This document shows, in pieces, positions 1 through 6,551 of a DNA stretch of 12,322 nucleotides; position 1 is the stretch's first letter; each line of letters begins with the position of its first letter. Both the position numbers and the translations under genes were made by a program. Source of the stretch: Thermoleophilia bacterium (GTDB taxonomy: Bacteria > Actinomycetota > Thermoleophilia > Gaiellales > Gaiellaceae); assembly GCA_013362295.1 (NCBI GenBank), contig JABFWJ010000052.1, positions 1 through 12,322 on the forward strand. Reading direction: 5' to 3'. The notes under the pieces are model-generated. The model did no database searches and was not told the origin of the DNA. It was given only the letters and a program-made list of their open reading frames with translations.

Positions 1-575
1 GCGGCGAGGACGCGCAGCTCTTCGAGCCGCGCCTGGACAGCGTCGGCGTCGCGCGTGAGCTCGTCGTAGGCGCGGCGCGCAGCGTGGAGGTCGCGCCACG
101 CGCGCGCGGCCTCGCGCACGTCGACGCCGGCGAACGCGTCGAGCACGCCTCGCTGGTAGGCCGGCTTCGCGAGGCGGCGTTGCTCGAACTGGCCGCTCAT
201 CGCGATCAGCGCCTCGGCCGCCGCGGCGACGTCCTCGCGGGCTGCGCTTCTCCCCCAGGCATAGGCCCGCGTGCGTCCGTCGGCAAAGATCCGCCGCGCG
301 AGCACGACGCCGTCCTCGCCGTCGGGCCGCAGCTCGGCGAGCGCGCCGAGCGTCTCGTCGTCGGCGCCGTCGAACTCGGCCTCCACGTAGGCCTCGTCCC
401 CGGCGGCGCCGATCAGCGCGGCCTCGCCGCGCGAGCCGAGCAGCAGGCCGACCGCGTTCGTGAGGATCGTCTTGCCGGCGCCGGTCTCGCCGGTGATCGC
501 GTTCAGACCCGGGTCGAAGGCGAGCTCCGCCTCGCGGATGAGGACGAGGTTCGAGATGCGCAGGGACCGGAGCAC
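1..575 (-). CDS. recN: DNA repair protein RecN, N-terminal part (runs off the left edge)
   Basis: RecN is an SMC-like ATPase that acts on DNA ends in double-strand break repair. The 191 visible residues give its N-terminal ATPase half. The protein opens with MLRSLRISNLVLIREAELAF and has a Walker A motif GETGAGKT at residues 29-36. A GQ-E-like segment, SGQFEQRRLA, lies at 127-136, equivalent to the GQHEHQ region of other RecN proteins. An Arg/Glu-rich start of the coiled coil follows from about residue 150. The start is a GTG at 575-573, chosen because it puts the conserved LRISNLVLI stretch at the very N-terminus; an ATG at 583-581 lies in another frame. The coiled coil, Walker B and C-terminus lie outside the window. 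recN is the last visible gene of the minus-strand array but is separated from nadK by a plus-strand gene, so it probably has its own promoter. Confidence 0.95.
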   Translation of the reverse strand, partial: MLRSLRISNLVLIREAELAFDPGLNAITGETGAGKTILTNAVGLLLGSRGEAALIGAAGDEAYVEAEFDGADDETLGALAELRPDGEDGVVLARRIFADGRTRAYAWGRSAAREDVAAAAEALIAMSGQFEQRRLAKPAYQRGVLDAFAGVDVREAARAWRDLHAARRAYDELTRDADAVQARLEELRVLA

Positions 576-631
576 GCCACCATGGTAGGGAGGGCTCCCG
601 TCGGAATCATCGTCCGTGGTAGACCCTGCAC
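576..631. promoter_or_regulatory. Divergent intergenic region between recN and the MmcQ/YjbR gene
   Basis: This 56-base gap separates two outward-facing starts, recN (GTG at 575, minus) and the YjbR-like gene (ATG at 632, plus). It must hold the proximal control signals for both unless transcription enters from elsewhere. I see no clear -35/-10 pair and no strong Shine-Dalgarno before ATG 632. GGTAGA at 618-623 is too close to the ATG to be a convincing -10 unless the message is leaderless. The functional assignment rests on geometry alone. Confidence 0.4.
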
Positions 632-1030
632 ATGGCGACGCTGCGCGACCTCGACGAGCTCGCCCTCGGCATGCCCGAGGCGGCCAAGGAGCTCGCCGAG
701 GACGGGCGCCCGACCTACACCGTGAACGGCAAGTACTTCTGCTTCCACCGGAAGCGACGGAAGGACGCGGTCGATCCGGAGACGGGCGAGCCTCTCGACG
801 ACGTGCTCGTGTTCCGTGTCGACGGTCCGGAGTCGAAGGAGCTCCAGCTCGCCGACCCGCGCGGGATCTTCTTCACGACCCCGCACTGGAACGGCTATCC
901 CGGCGTGCTGCTCCGCATCCCGGACCTCGCACAACTGAGCCGTGACGAGCTGCGCGACCTCGTGGTCGACGCCTGGCTGTGCCGCGTGCCGAAGCGCATC
1001 GCGAAGGCCTGGCTGGCGGAGAACGGCTGA
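632..1030 (+). CDS. MmcQ/YjbR family protein (DUF-type, DNA-binding-like fold)
   Basis: This is a 132-residue protein of the MmcQ/YjbR family, whose fold resembles the CyaY/double-wing type. Its cellular function is not established. Family features are an N-terminal 'LALGMPEAAKELAEDG' segment (residues 10-25), then 'YTVNGKYFCFHR' (29-40), a strand-rich middle, and a C-terminal PKRIAKAWL helix (120-128) that carries the typical 'APKRL' position. The start at ATG 632 is secure because an in-frame TAG lies at 620-622, just upstream. It is the only plus-strand gene in the window. Its stop is 15 bases from the stop of nadK (convergent), and its start is divergent from recN. It therefore looks like an insertion into the common tlyA-nadK-recN order. 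Possible roles from family context include binding a nucleic acid or small ligand, but nothing here decides this. Confidence 0.85.
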   Translation: MATLRDLDELALGMPEAAKELAEDGRPTYTVNGKYFCFHRKRRKDAVDPETGEPLDDVLVFRVDGPESKELQLADPRGIFFTTPHWNGYPGVLLRIPDLAQLSRDELRDLVVDAWLCRVPKRIAKAWLAENG

Positions 1031-1045
1031 GGCCTGAAAGCTGTC

Positions 1046-1825
1046 CTAGCGCCCGAACGTCGCGGCGTACCGGGTGAAGAAGGTGACCTCGGGCAGCGTT
1101 GCGAGCACGCAGTGCTGGTCGCCCACGCGCACGGTCGTCTGCTCGCCGTGGGCCAGCTTGCCGACGGCCGCGCCGTCCACCAGCACTGCCGTCTCGACAT
1201 TCGGCGTGAGGTTCGTGATCGTCACATCGGGCCCCCGCGGGATCACGAGCGGCCGGATGACGAGCGCGTGCGGCGCGATGAAGGTGATCGCCATCGCCTC
1301 GAGCCCCCACACGAGCACCGGACCGCCGTTCGACAGGTTGTACGCCGTCGAGCCGGTCGGCGTCGCGCAGATCAGCCCGTCGCACGGCTGGTGGCCCAGC
1401 TCCTCGCCGCCGATCGAGTAGCCGAGCTCGATGATCCGGCCGGGCGTCCCCCCGGCGACGACGACGTCGTTCACCGCGGCGCGCCTCTCGCCGTCGAGCC
1501 GCACCTCGAGCGTCGCGAGCTGCATCGTGCGGTACTCGCCGCGGAACACTCGGCGGACGCCCGTCTCGAGATCGTCCGCGCCGATCGCCGTCAGGAACCC
1601 GACGCGGCCGTAGTTGACGCCGATCACCGGCACGCCGGTGCCGAGGAAGCGCGCGAGCGCGCGCAGCATCGTTCCGTCGCCGCCGAGGACGATCGCGATG
1701 TCTGCGTCGTCGCCGTCGACGATCTCGACGCCGCACTCCTCCGCCACCGCACGTGCGCGCGCGAGCGCGCGCTCGACGCCGTCGCGCTCGATCGTCACGA
1801 GCGCCGCGCGCTCAACCGACGGCAT
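1046..1825 (-). CDS. nadK: NAD(+) kinase
   Basis: NAD kinase phosphorylates NAD+ to NADP+ in the cytosol and sets the NADP pool used by biosynthesis, including the fatty-acid and shikimate steps encoded nearby. The 259-residue protein has the diagnostic GGDGT motif at about residues 48-52, followed by MLRALARFLG. An ND pair (NDVVVAGG, about 118-119) sits where most homologues have NE. The signature ATPTGSTAYNLSNGGP (about 152-167) follows, then the C-terminal beta-sandwich with VDGAAVGKL. I chose ATG 1825 because the 24 extra residues from an upstream start at 1897 are low-complexity Ser/Thr and lie inside tlyA. With this start nadK overlaps the end of tlyA by 14 bases, which suggests translational coupling. 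The N-terminal domain is short for the family but ends cleanly in the nucleotide-binding core. Confidence 0.95.
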   Translation of the reverse strand: MPSVERAALVTIERDGVERALARARAVAEECGVEIVDGDDADIAIVLGGDGTMLRALARFLGTGVPVIGVNYGRVGFLTAIGADDLETGVRRVFRGEYRTMQLATLEVRLDGERRAAVNDVVVAGGTPGRIIELGYSIGGEELGHQPCDGLICATPTGSTAYNLSNGGPVLVWGLEAMAITFIAPHALVIRPLVIPRGPDVTITNLTPNVETAVLVDGAAVGKLAHGEQTTVRVGDQHCVLATLPEVTFFTRYAATFGR

Positions 1826-2576
1826 CGTCGACCCAGCGTGCGAAGTCGGCTGGGAGCTGCGGCCGCTCGCGGTGGACGAGGTGGAGGACGTACTCATGGT
1901 TTCCCTTGGGGCCCGGCAGACCCGAGTCTACGACGCCCCTCGGCTCCGCCCCGCTCGCGAGCAGCGCCCCGGCCGCGGCGAGCACGACGCGGCGGCGCAC
2001 CTCCGGGTCGCGCACCACGCCCTTCGGCGCCTCCCTCTTACCCGCCTCGAACTGCGGCTTGACGAGCACGAGCGCCTCCCAGCCCGGCGCGGCGAGCGCG
2101 AGCGCCGGCGGCAGGGCGAGCGTCACGGAGATGAACGAGACGTCGCACGTGACCAGCTGCGGCGGGAACGGCAGGTCCGTCAGCGAGCGCGCGTTCACGC
2201 GCTCGAGCACGACGACGCGCGGATCGTCGCGGATCTTCGAGTGCAGCTGGCCGTAGCCGACGTCGAGCGCGATCACGCGCCGCGCGCCCCGCTGCAGCAG
2301 GACGTCGGTGAATCCGCCCGTGGAAGCGCCGACGTCGAGCGCGTCGAGGCCGGCGACGTCGATGCCGAACGCCTCCAGCGCGTGCGCGAGCTTGTACCCG
2401 GCGCGCGAGACATACGGCGGCGGCGACTCCACCTCGAGCTCGATGTCGTCGCGGACCTGTTCGCCCGGCTTCGAATGTCCCGGCACGCGACCGGCCATCA
2501 CGAGCGCCTGCGCCTGCGCGCGCGAGTCCGCGAGGCCGCGCTCGACCAGCAGCACGTCAAGCCGCTGCTTGGCCAT
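1812..2576 (-). CDS. tlyA: TlyA family rRNA 2'-O-methyltransferase (S4 domain + FtsJ-like domain)
   Basis: TlyA methylates ribose 2'-O positions in 16S and 23S rRNA (C1409 and C1920 in mycobacteria), and its loss gives capreomycin resistance there. The 254-residue protein begins with an S4 RNA-binding domain (MAKQRLDVLLVERGLADSRA, residues 1-20; region to about 50), then an SRAGYKL linker. A Rossmann methyltransferase follows with SAM motif DVGASTGGFTD at 81-91. The K-D-K-E catalytic tetrad of 2'-O methyltransferases is visible: K62 (RAGYK), D145 (TCDVSF), K173 (LVKPQFE) and E228 (GNHEYV). ATG 2576 is preferred to a TTG at 2594 because MAKQRLD is the usual family start. The S4 segment 'VMAGRVPGHSKPGEQV' lacks the common VNG turn. 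The gene lies 27 bases after the MFS gene and overlaps nadK downstream. Confidence 0.93.
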   Translation of the reverse strand: MAKQRLDVLLVERGLADSRAQAQALVMAGRVPGHSKPGEQVRDDIELEVESPPPYVSRAGYKLAHALEAFGIDVAGLDALDVGASTGGFTDVLLQRGARRVIALDVGYGQLHSKIRDDPRVVVLERVNARSLTDLPFPPQLVTCDVSFISVTLALPPALALAAPGWEALVLVKPQFEAGKREAPKGVVRDPEVRRRVVLAAAGALLASGAEPRGVVDSGLPGPKGNHEYVLHLVHRERPQLPADFARWVDDAVG

Positions 2577-2603
2577 CAGGACCGCGAGTCGCAAGGAACG
2601 GGA

Positions 2604-3839
2604 TCATGCCGCGACCGGCTGCGCCGGCGGTCGCGTGCCGAGCGCGCGCACGCTCGGCTGGGCGATCACGATCCCGATGCATGCGAGGCTGATCGCGCCG
2701 GCTGCGACCAGCGTGCCGTGCACGCCGATCACCGACGCGACGGGGCCGGCGATCGCCGACCCCAGCGGGATCAACACGAAGGATCCGAGGGCGTCGTACG
2801 AGCTCACGCGCGAGCGTGCGGCCTCCGGCACCTCCTGCTGGAAGACCGTGAACCACAGCGCAAGATGGATCGCCAGCGTCCCACCGGCGAGCAGGCCGGT
2901 GGCGACGAGCACCCACAGCGGCGGTCCGAGGCCGAACGCGAGCGTCTGGAACCCGTAGGGGATCGCGGCCACGCAAGAGGTGACGAGCGGGCGCTTCGGC
3001 TCGATGCGCAGCGCGAGCAGCCCGCCGGCGATCGCCCCGATCCCCACCGCACTGACGTATGCCGCCCAGGCACCGGGCCCGCCGTAGTCGCGCTTCGCGA
3101 GTACCGGGCCGAGTACGAAGAGCGTCGCGCCGGCCATGTTCCCGAGGCCGAAGAAGACGATCGTCGTCCAGATCCAGGTCTGCCGGCGAAACTCCTGCCA
3201 GCCCCCTCGGAGCTCTTGGAGGAACGGCTCCGCCGTCACCGCGTCGTCTCGCGGGGCGATCGAGAGCCGGGCGAGCAGCGCGGCGGCGATCGCGAAGCTC
3301 GCGGCGTCGACGAGCAGTGCCCCGCCCGGGCTGCCGAGCGCGACCAGCACGCCCCCGAGCGCCGGGCCTGCGAACCCGAGGATCGAGCGGCTCAAGCCGA
3401 GGAGCGCATTCGCCTGCTGCAGCCTCGTCGAGCTGACGATCAACGGGATCAGACCCTGGGACGCCGGGATCACGAAGCCGTCGGCGAGGCCGTAGACGAG
3501 CGCGAGCGCCGCGAGCAGCGGCACCGTCGCATGGCCGGTCAGCAGGAGAACGGCAGACGTCGTCTGGACACCGCCCTGCACGAGGGCGGCGGCGACCAGG
3601 ACCAGGTGGCGCGGGAGACGATCCGCGAGGACGCCGGCCGCGAGCGTGATCGCTGCCATCGCCACCTGGCGCGCGGCGATCACGACCCCGAGCTTCGAAG
3701 GCGAGTCGGTGATCTGCAGCACCGCGAATGCGAGCGCGATCGTCGATACGCCGTCCCCGGCCGCCGAGATCGTCGTGCTCGTGAAGATCAGCCGGAAGTT
3801 GCGCTCGGCGAGCGCTCCCAGTCTTCCCTTCAGCTTCAT
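2604..3839 (-). CDS. MFS transporter, EntS/MFS_3-like exporter
   Basis: This is a 411-residue inner-membrane major facilitator, similar in layout to the EntS/MFS_3 group of drug or siderophore exporters. It has repeated hydrophobic segments throughout. The loop 2-3 motif A, GVLADRLPRH, is at residues 69-78. A conserved 'GFAGPALGGVLVALG' stretch lies at 155-169. A central basic loop (about 194-222) separates the two six-helix halves, and a short polar tail ends the protein. The start at ATG 3839 is supported by a GGAGG Shine-Dalgarno at 3853-3849, nine bases upstream. A longer open frame reaching 4151 runs through the prenyl synthase gene and is not credible. It sits between the prenyl synthase and tlyA, with gaps of 28 and 27 bases, and is probably co-transcribed. 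The substrate cannot be read from the sequence. Confidence 0.88.
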   Translation of the reverse strand: MKLKGRLGALAERNFRLIFTSTTISAAGDGVSTIALAFAVLQITDSPSKLGVVIAARQVAMAAITLAAGVLADRLPRHLVLVAAALVQGGVQTTSAVLLLTGHATVPLLAALALVYGLADGFVIPASQGLIPLIVSSTRLQQANALLGLSRSILGFAGPALGGVLVALGSPGGALLVDAASFAIAAALLARLSIAPRDDAVTAEPFLQELRGGWQEFRRQTWIWTTIVFFGLGNMAGATLFVLGPVLAKRDYGGPGAWAAYVSAVGIGAIAGGLLALRIEPKRPLVTSCVAAIPYGFQTLAFGLGPPLWVLVATGLLAGGTLAIHLALWFTVFQQEVPEAARSRVSSYDALGSFVLIPLGSAIAGPVASVIGVHGTLVAAGAISLACIGIVIAQPSVRALGTRPPAQPVAA

Positions 3840-3848
3840 TCCCGCTCG

Positions 3849-3853
3849 CCTCC
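3849..3853 (-). promoter_or_regulatory. Ribosome binding site of the MFS gene
   Basis: GGAGG on the minus strand lies nine bases upstream of ATG 3839. It is one of the few clear Shine-Dalgarno sites in the window and fixes the start of the MFS gene within the 28-base gap after the prenyl synthase stop. Confidence 0.75.
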
Positions 3854-3867
3854 GTCGAGCCGACGGC

Positions 3868-4632
3868 TCATACCGTCCGGACGGCCAGCTCGTCGACGAT
3901 CGAGGCGAGCACCTCGCTGTCGGCGTCGATCTCGGCCAGCCTCGCCTGCGCGCGCTCCGCGGCCTCGTCGGCGAGCCGCCGTGCGCGTTCCTCGCCCACC
4001 TCGAGCACGTACCCGTCGCCGTCGAGCAGATCGTCGACGATCTGGAACAGCAGCCCGAGCTCGCCCGCGAACTCGCGCCACGGCTCGTGCTCGGACAGCG
4101 GCACCTCGGCCGCCCAGAGCGCGCACATGACGGACGCCGAGAACAACGCACCGGTCTTCATCGAGTGCAGACGGTCGAGCTGGGCGCCGCCTTCGAGGTC
4201 CATCTGCTGGCCGCTGATCATGGCGAGCGTCGCCTCGACGAGCTCACGCGCGACAGCGCCGGTGGGGTACGTCAGCGCGAGCCGCATCGCCTCGACGAGG
4301 AGCGCGTCACCGGCGAGGATCGCCGTCGCCTCGCCGTACCGCGCCCAGACCGACGGCGCGCCGCGCCGCTCGTCGTCGTCGTCGAGCGCAGGAAGGTCGT
4401 CGTGGACGAGCGAGAACGAGTGCACGAGCTCGACGGCCGCCGCCGCCGGAAGCAGATTCTCGACGGGCACCCCGAGCGCGTCGCCGGTCGCGAGGCAGAG
4501 GACGGGACGCACGCGCTTCCCGCCCAGCGCGTGACGCATCGGCTCTTCCAGCGAGCCGAGCTCCGGGGTCAGGGCGAGCTCCGAGAGGTAGCTCTCGACG
4601 AGCCCCCGGAGCTTCTCAGTCTGCTGCGGCAT
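3868..4632 (-). CDS. Short-chain polyprenyl diphosphate synthase (IspA/GGPP synthase type)
   Basis: This trans-isoprenyl diphosphate synthase condenses isopentenyl diphosphate with allylic diphosphates to give C15 or C20 products for quinones, carriers or carotenoids. The 254-residue protein shows GGKRVRP at 37-43 and the first aspartate-rich motif DDLPALDDDD at 78-87. The DDxxxxD spacing is typical of bacterial (type II) farnesyl synthases. K159-T160 follow in SMKTGALF, and the second motif DDLLD is at 200-204. An aromatic residue (F73) five positions before the first motif argues for a short product. It is shorter than E. coli IspA (299): after DDLLD it goes almost straight to the C-terminal helices and lacks the usual GK...GKxTYP loop. 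ATG 4632 is chosen because upstream codons lie inside the xseB-like gene, which it overlaps by 17 bases. Product length cannot be fixed from sequence. Confidence 0.92.
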   Translation of the reverse strand: MPQQTEKLRGLVESYLSELALTPELGSLEEPMRHALGGKRVRPVLCLATGDALGVPVENLLPAAAAVELVHSFSLVHDDLPALDDDDERRGAPSVWARYGEATAILAGDALLVEAMRLALTYPTGAVARELVEATLAMISGQQMDLEGGAQLDRLHSMKTGALFSASVMCALWAAEVPLSEHEPWREFAGELGLLFQIVDDLLDGDGYVLEVGEERARRLADEAAERAQARLAEIDADSEVLASIVDELAVRTV

Positions 4633-4837
4633 CCGGATTGATCGGCGTCGCCGCCTCGGTCTCGGCGGCGCGCTTGGCGCGCTGCAGCTCGGCCTCGACC
4701 TGCTTCGCGACCTCGGCGAGCTCCTGCAGGATCTCCATCGCCTCTTCCGGGTCCTGCGTCTGCTCGAGCCGCGCGCGTGCCGCCTCGAGCCGCGCCAGCA
4801 GGTCCTCCGCATTGTTCAACGATTCCTCAGCGCTCAT
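4616..4837 (-). CDS. Small coiled-coil protein in the position of exonuclease VII small subunit (XseB-like)
   Basis: This is a 73-residue acidic protein predicted to be almost entirely helical, with heptad-like Leu/Ala spacing (residues 8-60) and a polar tail. Its position between nusB and the prenyl synthase is where xseA-xseB usually lie. Its pattern 'LEAARARLEQTQDPEEAMEILQE' loosely matches XseB 'LE.IV.RLE.G.LPLEEAL..FE'. Identity to XseB is weak, and the family's LPLEE hallmark is only approximated by DPEEA. No large-subunit gene xseA is in the window. The start ATG 4837 has a good GGGAGG Shine-Dalgarno (4847-4842), and the ATGA overlap with the nusB stop implies translational coupling. 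If it is XseB it would partner a distantly encoded XseA. Otherwise it is an uncharacterised small coiled-coil protein. Confidence 0.6.
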   Translation of the reverse strand: MSAEESLNNAEDLLARLEAARARLEQTQDPEEAMEILQELAEVAKQVEAELQRAKRAAETEAATPINPDAAAD

Positions 4838-5211
4838 GCAGCCTCCCGTTGGATTCGACCAAGAATGCCGTTCACAAGCCGTGCCGCGTCCTCGGAGGCA
4901 TAGCGCTTCGCGAAGGCGACTGCCTCGTTGATCGCGACCTCCACGGGGACCTCACCGGTCTGCAGCTCGTGCACGGCGACGCGGAGCGCACTCCGCTCGA
5001 CGGTGCCGAGCCGGTCGGCCGTCCAGCCCTCCGACGCGCTCGTGATGCGCGCGTCGAGCTCGTCCGCACGCGCCGCGACCGCCTCCGCCACGCCGCGCGC
5101 CCACGGGTCGATCTCGCCTGCGTACTGCGACCCGATCTGCTGGCCGGAGAGGTCCCACTGGTAGAGCAAGAACAGCGCCTGCCGCCGCGCCTGCCGCCGC
5201 GAGATGGTCAT
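4834..5211 (-). CDS. nusB: Transcription antitermination factor NusB
   Basis: NusB is a small all-helical RNA-binding protein. With NusE (S10) it binds boxA in rRNA leaders to promote antitermination. The 125-residue protein has the usual length and motifs: an Arg-rich start RRQARRQALFLLYQWDL (residues 5-21), 'GWTADRLGTVERSALRVAVHEL' (62-83), and the C-terminal signature 'VPVEVAINEAVAFAKRY....ARLVNGILGRI' (88-120). ATG 5211 is chosen because it gives the family start and forms an ATGA overlap with the accC stop. Its own stop overlaps the start of the xseB-like gene in the same way. The accC-nusB junction matches the efp-accB-accC-nusB order known from several phyla. Confidence 0.95.
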   Translation of the reverse strand: MTISRRQARRQALFLLYQWDLSGQQIGSQYAGEIDPWARGVAEAVAARADELDARITSASEGWTADRLGTVERSALRVAVHELQTGEVPVEVAINEAVAFAKRYASEDAARLVNGILGRIQREAA

Positions 5212-6551
5212 GCCGCCACGCTGCGCAATGCCTCGAGCGTCGAGGTCGAGTACTCGCCGCTCCGGAAGGCGTCGCTCCGGAGCACCTCGAGCGCCAGCTC
5301 GCGCGTCGTCGGGACGCCGTCGACTGCGGTCTCGCCGAGCGCGCGCTCGGCGCGCGCGATCGCCGCAGCGCGGTCGGCATCCCACACGACGAGCTTCGCG
5401 ATCAGGGAGTCGTAGAACGGCGGGATGACGGTGCCGGACTGGATGAACGTGTCGACGCGCACGCCCGGGCCCTGGGCCGGCTCGAAGCGCGAGACGAGAC
5501 CCGGGGACGGGCGAAAGTCATGCTCCGGGTCCTCGGCGTTCAGGCGCACCTCGATCGCGTGGCCACGGCGCGGCGCGCGGCCGGTCACCGACAGCTCGTC
5601 ACCCGCCGCGACACGCAACTGCTCGCGCACGAGGTCGATGCCGGTGCACAGCTCTGTCACCGGATGCTCGACCTGCAGGCGCGCGTTCAGCTCGATGAAG
5701 TAGAAGCTGCCGTCCGGGCCGAGCAAGAACTCGAACGTGCCCGCGTTGCGGTAGCCGACCGCGCGGCAGGCCCGCTCTGCGGCCGCCTCCATCGCCTCGC
5801 GCGTCTCGCGCGTCAGCGCAGCGGAGGGCGACTCTTCGATCAGCTTCTGGTGGCGGCGCTGGATCGAGCACTCGCGCTCGCCCAGCGTCAGCACGTTGCC
5901 GTGGTGGTCGCAGATCACCTGGATCTCGACATGGCGCGCCGGCACGAGCGCCTTCTCGATGTACATCGTCGGATCGCCGAACGCCGCGTCTGCCTCGTTC
6001 GCCGCCGTGCCGAATGCGTCCTCGAGGTCGTCCGCTGCCCGCACGAGCCGCATGCCCTTGCCTCCACCTCCGGCGGTCGCCTTGAGCAGGACGGGGAAGC
6101 CGATCTCCTCTGCCGCCGCTCGCGCCTCCGAGATCGTCGTCGACCCTTCGGTGCCCGGCACGATCGGGACGTCGGCGGCGCGCATCGCGCGCTTGGCGGA
6201 GATCTTGTCGCCCATCGTGGCCATCACGTCCGCCGGCGGCCCGACGAAGACGAGGTCGTTCTCGACGCACGCCTCGACGAACGCCGGATTCTCCGCCAGG
6301 AAGCCGTAGCCGGGATGGATCGCCTCGGAGCCGGTCGTCGTCGCGGCCGCAACCACGCTCGGGATGCGCAGGTAGCTGTCGGCCGCCTGCGGCGGCCCGA
6401 TGTGCACGGCGTAGTCGGCCATGCGGACGTGCAGCGCGTCGCGGTCGGCGGTCGAGTAGACCGCGACGGCCTCGACGCCGAGCTCGTGCAGCGCGCGGAT
6501 CACCCGGACGGCGATCTCCCCCCGGTTCGCGACGAGGACGCGGTTGAACAT
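5208..6551 (-). CDS. accC: Biotin carboxylase subunit of acetyl-CoA carboxylase (ATP-grasp)
   Basis: This subunit uses ATP and bicarbonate to carboxylate biotin on the carrier protein, the first half-reaction of acetyl-CoA carboxylase. The 447-residue protein starts MFNRVLVANRGEIAVRVIRA. It has the ATP-grasp lysines K116 (GDKISAK) and K157 (LLKATA), and the glycine loop GGGGKG at 161-166. CSIQRRHQKLIEESPS (228-243) carries the bicarbonate and ATP contacts. The metal and catalytic residues of the ELNARLQVEHPVTE segment (E287, N289, R291, E295) align one residue below E. coli numbering. All expected catalytic residues are present, so the enzyme should be active. Its start overlaps the stop of the accB fusion by one base (TGATG), a classic coupled pair. 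The same family includes the PycA subunit of two-subunit pyruvate carboxylase. The AccB-type carrier next door favours acetyl-CoA carboxylase. Confidence 0.95.
   Translation of the reverse strand: MFNRVLVANRGEIAVRVIRALHELGVEAVAVYSTADRDALHVRMADYAVHIGPPQAADSYLRIPSVVAAATTTGSEAIHPGYGFLAENPAFVEACVENDLVFVGPPADVMATMGDKISAKRAMRAADVPIVPGTEGSTTISEARAAAEEIGFPVLLKATAGGGGKGMRLVRAADDLEDAFGTAANEADAAFGDPTMYIEKALVPARHVEIQVICDHHGNVLTLGERECSIQRRHQKLIEESPSAALTRETREAMEAAAERACRAVGYRNAGTFEFLLGPDGSFYFIELNARLQVEHPVTELCTGIDLVREQLRVAAGDELSVTGRAPRRGHAIEVRLNAEDPEHDFRPSPGLVSRFEPAQGPGVRVDTFIQSGTVIPPFYDSLIAKLVVWDADRAAAIARAERALGETAVDGVPTTRELALEVLRSDAFRSGEYSTSTLEALRSVAA

Noticed and set aside
1826..1897. Longer nadK start at 1897
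   Set aside because: The added 24 residues are Ser/Thr low-complexity, lie within tlyA, and are absent from the conserved fold. ATG 1825 gives a normal short N-terminus.
1614..4130. Very long plus-strand open frame (over 800 codons) antisense to nadK, tlyA and the MFS gene
   Set aside because: It is an Arg/Asp/Glu-rich low-complexity translation caused by high GC, with no recognisable motif. It lies fully opposite well-supported conserved genes.
4368..4387. Run of GTC/GAC trinucleotides as a possible unstable microsatellite
   Set aside because: It simply encodes the conserved Asp-rich motif of the prenyl synthase with the GC-favoured GAC codon.
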